A stretch of 7,403 nt of DNA from Candidatus Woesearchaeota archaeon (lineage in GTDB: Archaea > Nanobdellota > Nanobdellia > SCGC-AAA011-G17 > UBA489): the NCBI GenBank assembly GCA_030679025.1, contig JAUXTV010000030.1, positions 1 to 7,403 of the forward strand, written 5' to 3'. The first letter of the stretch is position 1, and each line of letters begins with the position of its first letter. The translations under genes were made by a program, and so were the position numbers. The notes under the pieces are model-generated. The model saw only the letters and a program-made list of their open reading frames with translations. It searched no databases and was not told the DNA's origin. Positions 1-5,734 of this stretch are shown piece after piece.

Positions 1-228
1 CCTGCATTGTTACAAAATCAAACTATGGATTTTGCAGTACAGCTAAATGGAAATGGCAATACGTCACCCTTCTTTTCATCTCTTGAATGGGATAGTATTA
101 ATGATAATACTCAAAATCCATTTGTGGCTGTGGGAGTAGCCGCAATGGGAATAGCTGGAGCAATCGCATTATATAATATGTATCGGAGACGAGGAAGACC
201 AATGATGATACTCCCAGGGGTTATTTAA
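1..228 (+). CDS. C-terminal part of a membrane-anchored surface protein (5' end outside window)
   Basis: The reading frame is open to the left edge, so this is treated as the 3' end of a longer gene; an ATG at 25 exists, but too little upstream sequence is visible to support it as a start. The visible tail begins with an Asn/Ser/Thr-rich stretch holding two N-glycosylation sequons (NQT and NTS). A hydrophobic segment of about 20 residues follows (from NPFVAVG to IALYN), then an RRRGR cluster and a short hydrophobic end. By the positive-inside rule the Asn-rich part would face outward and the Arg cluster would lie in the cytoplasm, so the protein is probably held in the membrane by its C-terminus. 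The catalytic or binding part, if any, is not visible and no family is recognised. The stop codon overlaps the ATG of a possible small ORF. Confidence 0.6.
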   Translation, partial: PALLQNQTMDFAVQLNGNGNTSPFFSSLEWDSINDNTQNPFVAVGVAAMGIAGAIALYNMYRRRGRPMMILPGVI

Positions 229-383
229 TGGCAGTAAAAAAAGTCATAAATCCATGCTTGGAAGAAATAGGGATTTTAACTCGGATATTAATTTCATTGA
301 ATAATATATTTCTGTTCATTGCAACCCCCATTAGGAGAAGCAGAGATAATGTCTTATATAAAGATATATTTACTAGAATATAA
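228..383 (+). CDS. Possible 51-residue membrane-associated small protein
   Basis: A 51-codon ORF starts at an ATG that overlaps the upstream stop codon (TAATG), an arrangement typical of translational coupling. An AGGGG at 216-220, 7 nt before the ATG, can pair with the archaeal anti-Shine-Dalgarno if one G-U wobble is allowed. The product has a basic N-terminus with KK at 4-5, one Cys at 10, a hydrophobic stretch at about 14-35 interrupted by Arg19, and an Arg-rich C-terminal part (RRSR at 36-39). It could be a peripheral or single-span membrane peptide. No family is recognised. It lies between convergent genes, where chance ORFs of this size are common in AT-rich DNA, so the call rests only on the stop/start overlap and the weak ribosome site. 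Confidence 0.3.
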   Translation: MAVKKVINPCLEEIGILTRILISLNNIFLFIATPIRRSRDNVLYKDIFTRI

Positions 384-427
384 TGAATGAGATGTACATC
401 AATAGAAAAGTTGTATAAAAGATTTAT

Positions 428-2620
428 TTAGTACATAATAGGACCGTACTCTTCGTCTTTGTAAGGTAGTGTAATCGTTTTATGTTCCACTTGTAAGTCT
501 CGCAAGTCATTCATCTTGATCTTCTTTGGAGATAAAGTATATAAGACATCACCAATATAGAGAGCGCGTCGTACTTGCGTAGAGTAAGTGTCATAAGGCT
601 TTGCAGGATCATAAGTCGCATGCGTTACTTTCCCTTGCACAGTAAAGCCTACATCTGGTCGTACACGTAAGACATAGACTCCTTGCCAGACATGTTCCCA
701 ATTGCCATTTTTCACTTCACTCACTGGGAAGATAACAAAGTTTCTTTCTTTGTCAAGTAAAAATGCTTTAGGATCATAAAATGCTTCAGAAGAAGTGCCT
801 TGTCCGCCAATAATTAGCTTAGCTTCTTCCTTAGGGTTGTTGACATCAGTCACATCAAAGAGTGCTATCTTCAAACCACCAGTAGTAGTTCTGCCTTGTT
901 CTGCAACAGTGTCTTGTCCTAAACCTATAATATGGTTCTCATCATAAGGATGTAAATAGTTGGAGAATCCAGGAATCTTCAATTGTCCTAAAACTTTTGG
1001 AGCTTCTACATCAGAGAGGTCAATCACAAATAAAGGATCAATTTGTCTAAACGTAACCATATACAATCTATCACCTATAAAACGAGTAGAGTAAATTCTT
1101 TCAGTCTGTGCTAGATTTTCAAGCTTTCCAACGACTTTAAGATTATCATTCAAGATATAGACATTGTTATAACTTTGAGAGCCTTGGGATCCCCAGAAGT
1201 CAACAGTAGTAGCAACACGTAAATAAGTTTCATGTTCGTCTAAAGAAAATTGATTGAGCAAGTTGCCTTTCACTTCGCCTTTGTCTTCATATTTAACAAT
1301 GCCTTCTTGTAAGCTTAATCTATGAATAACTGTCTTCATCCTTTCTTCTTGCAGCTTGAATTCATACTCTTGTAAAGCCTTGTCAATTTTTGTTTGGAGT
1401 TCTTGACGTTCTTCAGCATCTAGTCTATTATAGTGAGTTTCTAAAGCCTCATACATCTTTTGTTGTACAAGATTGAAGTCTTCTTCACTTGCTAATAAGC
1501 CATACATCGTCTGTTGTAAATCATTCGGCAATAAAGGAATAATAATTTCAGTAAATCTTGATTTTTGATCTTGTTCATAGTAAGCATAAGGAATTTGTTT
1601 TTGATAAGCAATATACAAGTTTTTATCAGAGACATACAAGGTATTTGCATAGCCTAACATGAAAGTTTGTAAATTCACATCTTCTACATCTTGCACATTA
1701 AAGGAAGCAATCGAATTAAAGTTAATTTGAGGTTCCCAGTTGTCAAAATAGTATACTGGAGATTCCATAACTAATTGGTCTTCAGATTTGATTGCTGGTA
1801 AAGGCATTGGTCCTCCACCATAATAAGCATTATTCTGAGCAATAACATACACATAGTCACCAATCATTCGAGATTGTAAATAATTTCCTTCTACAGTGTA
1901 ATTAGCTACAAGTTCAGGATCTTCTTTATTAGTAGTATCATAAATGAGTACACCAGTTCTTGGAGGTTGATAAGGCTGTGGAGGCCAGATATCTGGAGCT
2001 ATTATTTTTCCAACAGCAGGATCAGATTCTTCTTCTGTTTCTCCAGAACCACTTGCGCCAGATGATGCAACAACAGTATCTTCCATTATGCCTCTAGTAA
2101 CTCCTCCCAAAGCATAATATTGAGGATAGAGATCAGTAAAAACAACTAATCTATTTTTGTTAATGAACAAGTCTCGTGCATTGCCGGCAAGTTCTAGAGT
2201 AGTAACAATTTTTGCAGTAGTAGGTGGATAAGCATCAACAATAACTAATTTGTTTTGTGTTAAAGTGTAAATGTATCTGTCATCATTTTTGACAATATCA
2301 GCTTCATCTACTCCCTCTTCTTGTACATTAGTCTGTGAATAACTTCTACCAGCGTTAGAATCTGCAGATTTTTGTGCAGTGGGTGAGGCTGGTGCGCCAG
2401 TGACTTCATTTGCATCAGAACCTCGAGCTGCCATCATAAAAGGACCACCATAATTGCCGCCTTGTTGGTCTTGATGTTCTTTCAAGAAGGCTGTAAGTTG
2501 TTCGCTAGTGGAAAATTCTTTGAGTCTTTGATCAGAAGTGCTTGTCTGAACTTGGTTGAGAGGAGTGCATGCGCTAAGAACTAACAATAAAACCAATGCA
2601 ATTGTGGATAAGTGTTTCAT
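428..2620 (-). CDS. Secreted lipoprotein with C-terminal beta-propeller (COG4880 / Beta_propel type)
   Basis: This 730-residue protein matches the family of secreted proteins with a beta-propeller distantly related to WD-40 repeats. A short signal peptide ends in a lipobox, LSAC, with the lipidated Cys at 18, so the mature protein should be anchored to the outer face of the membrane. A low-complexity linker follows (about 20-95). The family signature, from TNVQEEGVDEADIVKND, spans 97-113. Further family blocks are the NQFSLDEH region (456-463), IDLSDV...LKIPGFSNYLHPYD (533-560), KAFLLD (618-623) and RALYIGDVLYTLS (685-697). Between them, about 365-430 forms a charged helical, probably coiled-coil insertion, as is usual in this family. 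The ligand and biochemical role of the family are unknown to me. The ATG start is supported by the signal peptide and by an in-frame stop 16 codon-bases upstream at 2636-2638. A promoter lies about 48 nt upstream, giving a leader of roughly 25 nt without a clear Shine-Dalgarno site. Confidence 0.9.
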   Translation of the reverse strand: MKHLSTIALVLLLVLSACTPLNQVQTSTSDQRLKEFSTSEQLTAFLKEHQDQQGGNYGGPFMMAARGSDANEVTGAPASPTAQKSADSNAGRSYSQTNVQEEGVDEADIVKNDDRYIYTLTQNKLVIVDAYPPTTAKIVTTLELAGNARDLFINKNRLVVFTDLYPQYYALGGVTRGIMEDTVVASSGASGSGETEEESDPAVGKIIAPDIWPPQPYQPPRTGVLIYDTTNKEDPELVANYTVEGNYLQSRMIGDYVYVIAQNNAYYGGGPMPLPAIKSEDQLVMESPVYYFDNWEPQINFNSIASFNVQDVEDVNLQTFMLGYANTLYVSDKNLYIAYQKQIPYAYYEQDQKSRFTEIIIPLLPNDLQQTMYGLLASEEDFNLVQQKMYEALETHYNRLDAEERQELQTKIDKALQEYEFKLQEERMKTVIHRLSLQEGIVKYEDKGEVKGNLLNQFSLDEHETYLRVATTVDFWGSQGSQSYNNVYILNDNLKVVGKLENLAQTERIYSTRFIGDRLYMVTFRQIDPLFVIDLSDVEAPKVLGQLKIPGFSNYLHPYDENHIIGLGQDTVAEQGRTTTGGLKIALFDVTDVNNPKEEAKLIIGGQGTSSEAFYDPKAFLLDKERNFVIFPVSEVKNGNWEHVWQGVYVLRVRPDVGFTVQGKVTHATYDPAKPYDTYSTQVRRALYIGDVLYTLSPKKIKMNDLRDLQVEHKTITLPYKDEEYGPIMY

Positions 2621-2668
2621 ATATGTCCCAACAACCTAGAAACCCAATACAACCCTATACGATCTATC

Positions 2669-2686
2669 CTTTAAAAGCTTTTCTAA
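2669..2686 (-). promoter_or_regulatory. BRE/TATA promoter of the beta-propeller gene
   Basis: Read on the minus strand, an A-rich BRE-like stretch (AGAAAAG) runs directly into the TATA-like core CTTTTAAAG. The core ends 48 nt before the ATG at 2620, so transcription should start about 20-25 nt upstream of the start codon. The element lies in the 98-nt gap downstream of the TrmB gene, so the propeller gene probably has its own promoter, although read-through is possible. Confidence 0.55.
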
Positions 2687-2691
2687 AAGCT
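2676..2691. promoter_or_regulatory. Inverted repeat overlapping the beta-propeller promoter
   Basis: The plus strand reads AGCTTTTCTAAAAGCT: 7-nt arms AGCTTTT and AAAAGCT separated by 2 nt. The octamer TAAAAGCT also occurs twice as a direct repeat (2672-2679 and 2684-2691). The repeat covers the BRE side of the promoter, where a bound repressor would block TFB. On the minus strand it is followed by TTTT, so it could instead act as a weak terminator hairpin for the TrmB gene. Which role is real, or whether it is only AT-rich promoter sequence, cannot be decided here. Confidence 0.3.
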
Positions 2692-2718
2692 CTGAACAAT
2701 TACAGATTATAAGATCCT

Positions 2719-3459
2719 TTATTTAGATATTCTTTGCCAAAGAAAATTAAAGATATTTTTTTGCAATTCTGCAAAAGATTTATCTTCTATTTTTATTCCT
2801 ATTTGTTCTTTTTCTGTAACTCTAACAAAAATAACCTTATCTTTTGCTATTGCTAAACCATAATCTTTGCCTTTCATAATCTCATCAAGAAATTTAATTT
2901 CTCTCAACTTTTCTTTCCCCTTTTTCTTTTCTTCTTTAAGAAAAGTCGTTTCTTCAGAGATTATTTTGGTTTTTATTTTCTTTTCTTTTCTTTTCAAAGC
3001 ATAAGACTCTAAAAATAAAGGAATAAATTTTATTACTTTTTCTGGATTGTAAGAATAAATTTCTTTATCCTCAACTTCTAACATCTCTCTTATAATTGTC
3101 TTAAAACCTTCAACTCCTTCGTACCAAGAGACCTTTGCCTTTGGAATTGCAACATTCTTTAGCTTTTTCTGCTCTTCAATAAGCTCTTTTATCGCATTTT
3201 CTTTAGTTTTCTTCTCTTCTTCAATTTTTTCTAATAAAGTTTTAGGATTAGAAACTTCATAATATTGAACGCCGGATTTGATTGTTTCAGAAATAAAACC
3301 TTTTTTCATTAGTAATTTTAAAATATAATATGATGCTTGTCTTTCAATCTTGGCATATAAAGCTATTTCACTTGCTTTAGAGTTTCCTAATTTAAGGCAA
3401 GCTAAATATACCTTGATCTCTTTTTCAGATAAACCTAGAGATTTTAGATTTTCTTCCAT
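2719..3459 (-). CDS. TrmB-family transcriptional regulator
   Basis: This 246-residue protein has the layout of archaeal TrmB-like regulators. Residues about 5-72 form the N-terminal winged helix-turn-helix: LGLSEKEIKVYLACLKLG opens the first helices, SKASEIALYAKIERQASYY gives the recognition helix region, and KKGFISE leads into the wing. A Lys/Glu-rich coiled coil at about 75-102 should mediate dimerisation. Residues 110-245 resemble the PLD-like middle domain of TrmB proteins, starting at WYEGVEGFK and ending near FNFLWQRI. The larger maltose-type sugar-binding C-terminal domain of classical TrmB is absent, so the effector is not predictable. It is transcribed away from the small membrane protein at 3578, with a 16-bp palindrome between the promoters, which suggests autoregulation and control of that gene. 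The gene looks clearly more AT-rich than its neighbours. The start sits 21 nt after a TATA box, supporting a leaderless ATG. Confidence 0.85.
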   Translation of the reverse strand: MEENLKSLGLSEKEIKVYLACLKLGNSKASEIALYAKIERQASYYILKLLMKKGFISETIKSGVQYYEVSNPKTLLEKIEEEKKTKENAIKELIEEQKKLKNVAIPKAKVSWYEGVEGFKTIIREMLEVEDKEIYSYNPEKVIKFIPLFLESYALKRKEKKIKTKIISEETTFLKEEKKKGKEKLREIKFLDEIMKGKDYGLAIAKDKVIFVRVTEKEQIGIKIEDKSFAELQKNIFNFLWQRISK

Positions 3460-3480
3460 GATCTTAGTAAAATTCTCTTT

Positions 3481-3500
3481 TATTTAAATATATCTATTTT
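3481..3500 (-). promoter_or_regulatory. Leaderless promoter of the TrmB-family gene
   Basis: The TATA box is the self-complementary TATTTAAATA at 3481-3490, preceded on the minus strand by the A-rich BRE-like stretch AAAATAGATA. Its end lies 21 nt before the ATG at 3459. Archaeal transcription starts about 22-27 nt from the TATA centre, which places the transcript start at or next to the ATG. No Shine-Dalgarno site is present, in agreement with a leaderless message. Confidence 0.65.
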
Positions 3501-3502
3501 GA

Positions 3503-3518
3503 TGAAAAATATTTTTCA
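3503..3518. promoter_or_regulatory. Perfect 16-bp palindrome, candidate operator
   Basis: TGAAAAATATTTTTCA is a perfect palindrome. It lies between the divergent TATA boxes of the TrmB-family gene (3481-3490) and the small membrane protein gene (3527-3534), about 8-12 bp from each. Such a position lets one dimeric regulator occlude both promoters. TrmB-type winged-helix proteins bind as dimers to inverted repeats, so the adjacent regulator is the obvious candidate. The link is inferred from position and symmetry only. Confidence 0.55.
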
Positions 3519-3520
3519 CC

Positions 3521-3534
3521 ATATTCTTATATAT
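3521..3534 (+). promoter_or_regulatory. TATA promoter of the small membrane protein gene
   Basis: TTATATAT at 3527-3534 is the TATA-like core. Its end lies 43 nt before the ATG at 3578, predicting a leader of roughly 20 nt, which is just long enough to carry the Shine-Dalgarno site at 3568-3573. The palindrome at 3503-3518 abuts its upstream side, where TFB would contact DNA. Confidence 0.5.
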
Positions 3535-3567
3535 TGAATAGGCTTTACAAAATTAACTAAATTAGAT

Positions 3568-3573
3568 GGAGGT
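3568..3573 (+). promoter_or_regulatory. Strong Shine-Dalgarno site that fixes the start at 3578
   Basis: GGAGGT matches the archaeal anti-Shine-Dalgarno and stands 4 nt before the ATG at 3578. An earlier in-frame ATG at 3566 overlaps this site and has no ribosome site of its own, so the downstream ATG is preferred. It is the only strong Shine-Dalgarno site seen in the window. Confidence 0.75.
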
Positions 3574-3577
3574 AAAA

Positions 3578-3916
3578 ATGGAAGAAGACAGTGGAAGAAA
3601 AGAGTATTGGGACTTAATGAGAATTGCAGAACGGGAAAGGAATTCTCGGTATGCCGAAGAAGAAAGAGCTAGACAGAACTCCAAAGCGAGAAGCTTTACA
3701 AGCCTACTTGGAGGAATTGCTCTTGGAAGTCTCTTAACTGCCTATTGCTGGATTCCCTCTAATATGTCTGTTAGGGACATTGATGGAGATGAAAGAGCCG
3801 ATGTTGTAGTGGAACAGATGAATGGAGCTAGAAGAACCTACATGCAACAGCAAGACGGATCTTATAAGTTAGATACAAAATACCTTGATGACTTACTTAC
3901 AATACTTCCTTGGTAA
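3578..3916 (+). CDS. Small single-span membrane protein with a calcium-loop-like DxDGDxxxD motif
   Basis: The 112-residue product has three parts. Residues 1-38 are highly charged (many Arg/Glu) and probably helical. Residues about 39-60 form one hydrophobic span (FTSLLGGIALGSLLTAYCWIP). Residues 61-112 form a small domain that opens with VRDIDGDERADVVVE, where Asp67, Asp69, Asp71 and Asp75 fit the spacing of a DxDxDxxxD calcium-binding loop as in VCBS/FG-GAP, dockerin or EF-hand-like repeats. The basic N-terminal part and the loop suggest N-in/C-out topology with the Asp loop outside the cell, where calcium is available. There is no lipobox or cleavable signal. It is monocistronic, divergent from a TrmB-family regulator that may control it, and ends at a T-rich terminator. 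The family is not recognised; the calcium assignment rests on motif spacing only. Confidence 0.7.
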   Translation: MEEDSGRKEYWDLMRIAERERNSRYAEEERARQNSKARSFTSLLGGIALGSLLTAYCWIPSNMSVRDIDGDERADVVVEQMNGARRTYMQQQDGSYKLDTKYLDDLLTILPW

Positions 3917-3920
3917 GTTA

Positions 3921-3932
3921 TCTTCTTTTTTT
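3921..3932 (+). terminator. T-rich terminator of the small membrane protein gene
   Basis: TCTTCTTTTTTT, ending in seven T residues (3926-3932), begins 5 nt after the stop codon. Archaeal RNA polymerase terminates at such T runs without needing a hairpin. The gene is convergent with the lipoprotein gene, so a stop here is expected. Confidence 0.55.
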
Positions 3933-3936
3933 GTGT

Positions 3937-3956
3937 AAAAATACTTCAAAAGTCCC
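3937..3956 (-). terminator. Possible T-rich terminator of the lipoprotein gene
   Basis: On the minus strand, about 20 nt after the stop codon of the gene at 3974-4846, TTTT (3952-3949 region) and TTTTT (3941-3937) runs occur. With the plus-strand T7 run at 3926-3932 they make the 57-bp convergent gap a two-way termination zone. Confidence 0.35.
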
Positions 3957-3973
3957 GACAACGTAACAATACT

Positions 3974-4846
3974 CTAAAAGTTAATTCCCATCATGAGTTT
4001 AACAGCGCTATGTTCTTTATTTTCAAAAATACCGTGTTCATATTCTAATTCGGTAGATATAGTTTCAAAAAAAGGAAGACGCAGAGTAAGACGAGCTTTA
4101 TTATAATCTAAATCAACCTTTAATCCGGATTTTGGACCTAAGAATAATTGAACAGGTGTATCAGATGCTTTTGCTAAAGTATTCATAGTGCTTCTATAGG
4201 TTTTAGAGATAGGATCATCACCTTGGAAAAGCAGATAGCGTGCTACTTTCCAAATTTTGCTGGTAGAAGGATATTTAGTAGGTTCAGAGTCGGTATTTCC
4301 TTCTTCAACCATCCATGAATTTTGTTCAAGAGCATCAGAAGAAAAAGTAGAAATGATAGAATAAGATTGTCCTGGAGAAGAGAGAGTAAAAGGAATGCCT
4401 AAGATTTGGCTATGACTATAATGGCTTCGTTGAAATCCATTTGTTAAAATTGAAGTAGCTTGTGGGTCTTGTTGAGAATGGCTAATCATTTCAAAAACAT
4501 GAGGTCCATACTCTGTAATGGGCTTAGCAGGTTGAACAGAAGCAGCAGGTAGAGCAAAATCTATAAACGAAGCATTAGGTCCATGTAAATCCTCCTCTCC
4601 ACGTACTCGTGTTTCAAGTGGTAGATCAGGAAGAGTTTGTGTTTTCTTTTGAGAAGAGTCTAAAAAACCATCAAAGAGTTCAGAAGGTGTAGTTACAGGC
4701 GTATCCAAATAACTTCCTGGATAAAAAGGAGAAGAACGAGACATATATTCTGCTGGCTGACACGCTGTTAGTCCTAAGACTGCACTCACCCCCCAGATAT
4801 GTAATGTGTGTTTCGTAAAAAGTCCCTTCGTGTGAAGTGTTCTCAA
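3974..4846 (-). CDS. Lipoprotein of unknown function downstream of the channel gene
   Basis: The 290-residue product has a basic N-terminal region (R2, K7, K12), a hydrophobic core (IWGVSAVLG) and a lipobox LTAC with Cys29, so it should be exported and lipid-anchored outside the membrane. A Pro/Ser/Thr-rich linker follows to about residue 90. The last 50 residues alternate polar and hydrophobic positions (for example KVDLDYNKARLTLRL) and end in MGINF with a terminal Phe, which looks like beta-hairpins. No family is recognised. The start is a TTG: the frame upstream offers no ATG or GTG before a stop at 4868-4870, and a later GTG (codon 20) would remove the basic part of the signal. The gene starts 8 nt after the channel gene stops, so the two are probably co-transcribed and may act together at the membrane. 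Confidence 0.75.
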   Translation of the reverse strand: MRTLHTKGLFTKHTLHIWGVSAVLGLTACQPAEYMSRSSPFYPGSYLDTPVTTPSELFDGFLDSSQKKTQTLPDLPLETRVRGEEDLHGPNASFIDFALPAASVQPAKPITEYGPHVFEMISHSQQDPQATSILTNGFQRSHYSHSQILGIPFTLSSPGQSYSIISTFSSDALEQNSWMVEEGNTDSEPTKYPSTSKIWKVARYLLFQGDDPISKTYRSTMNTLAKASDTPVQLFLGPKSGLKVDLDYNKARLTLRLPFFETISTELEYEHGIFENKEHSAVKLMMGINF

Positions 4847-4854
4847 TATAATGT

Positions 4855-5712
4855 CTATATATACTTTTTATATCCTATATACTTGTTTAAAAGGTTTTTG
4901 GTAGAATCTAAAAGAAGCCTTAAATCACTTAATTGATGTTTAAGCTCAGGTAAAAGGATATAATGGTCTACAAATAGCTTCATAGTACTATAGATGACAG
5001 ATAATGTCTCTGCTACATGTTCTCTATCCACTTCCAGCTTTCTTTGGTCAACAAGCTCAAAAAATTGCACTGTTTTTTGTAAGGCAGAAGTCATGCCAAC
5101 AATTAACAAATCCAGTTGGTTAAAATCTAAAGTTTTGACATATTCTGAGAATTCTCTCTTCGGATTAAAAATCAATTGATTCAAGTCTTGCAACGCTTTT
5201 GATAAGGAGTAAAAATGAACCCAAGTCTCTTTGATGCTGCGTTTCGTAATCAATCCTTGATGCACTTTATCCATTAATTTGTTAATATCTAAGGTATATT
5301 GATTAATCGTGGAGCGTACACGGCTTAATTTTTCATCATGGGAAATAGAATAAACCTCATCGAGGATAACTTCTTGTTTGATAGAAACTAATTTAGCAAT
5401 TAACATACCAAAGAGTAAAAGTCCTGTAATAGCTTCCAAGACAGCGAAGAATCGAGCAATCCCTAAAGGAAAGACATCCCCATATCCTTGTGATGCGGAG
5501 ATAGAAGTGATAAAGCTGAAATATTGGGTAATAAAAAAACCATCAAATCCTGGTTCTACTACTTTACCCCTATAGAGAATAACATCGCCAAAAAAAGTCA
5601 GAATAAAATAGAATAAACCTAGTAAAAACATGAAGAGAAGCCAAAAGAGTAAGAGTTCCTTAAAGCTTGCTCGATCAATAAGACGCATTAATTTTTTTCC
5701 AAAAGTATCCAT
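4855..5712 (-). CDS. Two-TM potassium-channel-like protein (Ion_trans_2 pore) with helical C-terminal domain
   Basis: The 285-residue protein has the TM1-pore-TM2 plan of simple potassium channels. TM1 is about 19-45, the pore helix about 59-73, the filter S74-Q75-G76-Y77-G78-D79, and TM2 about 85-109 (with the hinge-like glycines G97 and G102). The filter differs from the canonical T-V-G-Y-G-D at the first two positions. Four subunits would form a pore in the cytoplasmic membrane passing K+ or another monovalent cation. Residues 110-285 are predicted to be all-helical and cytoplasmic, with no visible RCK (TrkA-N) nucleotide-binding fold (no GxGxxG), so the gating ligand is unknown. It has its own promoter in the 39-nt gap behind the four-TM protein gene and is followed after 8 nt by a lipoprotein gene. 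The ATG fits a leaderless start, 22 nt after the TATA box. The fold is secure; ion selectivity is not. Confidence 0.85.
   Translation of the reverse strand: MDTFGKKLMRLIDRASFKELLLFWLLFMFLLGLFYFILTFFGDVILYRGKVVEPGFDGFFITQYFSFITSISASQGYGDVFPLGIARFFAVLEAITGLLLFGMLIAKLVSIKQEVILDEVYSISHDEKLSRVRSTINQYTLDINKLMDKVHQGLITKRSIKETWVHFYSLSKALQDLNQLIFNPKREFSEYVKTLDFNQLDLLIVGMTSALQKTVQFFELVDQRKLEVDREHVAETLSVIYSTMKLFVDHYILLPELKHQLSDLRLLLDSTKNLLNKYIGYKKYI
4865..4873 (-). promoter_or_regulatory. Possible internal promoter for the lipoprotein gene
   Basis: ATATAAAAA on the minus strand lies in the last codons of the channel gene. Its centre is about 23 nt before the TTG at 4846, the same spacing as the leaderless promoters elsewhere in this window. 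It may be only a by-product of the AT-rich Tyr/Lys/Ile codons at the end of the channel gene. Confidence 0.3.
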
Positions 5713-5734
5713 AAAAAGACGTGTACAGAACTTG

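Noticed and set aside
130..228. Archaeosortase-type C-terminal sorting signal on the left-edge protein
   Set aside because: A hydrophobic span plus Arg cluster is present, but no recognised PGF-, PEF- or LPxTG-like motif precedes the span, and a hydrophobic tail follows the Arg cluster.
391..400. 10-bp palindrome GATGTACATC in the convergent gap
   Set aside because: It is short, does not extend, and is not near a promoter; chance is the simplest explanation.
384..427. Terminator for the convergent genes at the left end
   Set aside because: Only T4 runs are present on the minus strand and no long T run on the plus strand, so no confident terminator can be placed.
3566..3568. Earlier in-frame ATG for the small membrane protein
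   Set aside because: It overlaps the GGAGGT ribosome site of the ATG at 3578 and has no site itself.
4994..5179. 61-codon plus-strand ORF inside the channel gene
   Set aside because: It is antisense to a well-supported coding region, has a Ser/Lys-rich composition with no domain, and no promoter or ribosome site.
5378..5575. 65-codon plus-strand ORF inside the channel gene
   Set aside because: It lies opposite the conserved pore region of the channel; the protein is a mirror product of that sequence and has no signals of its own.
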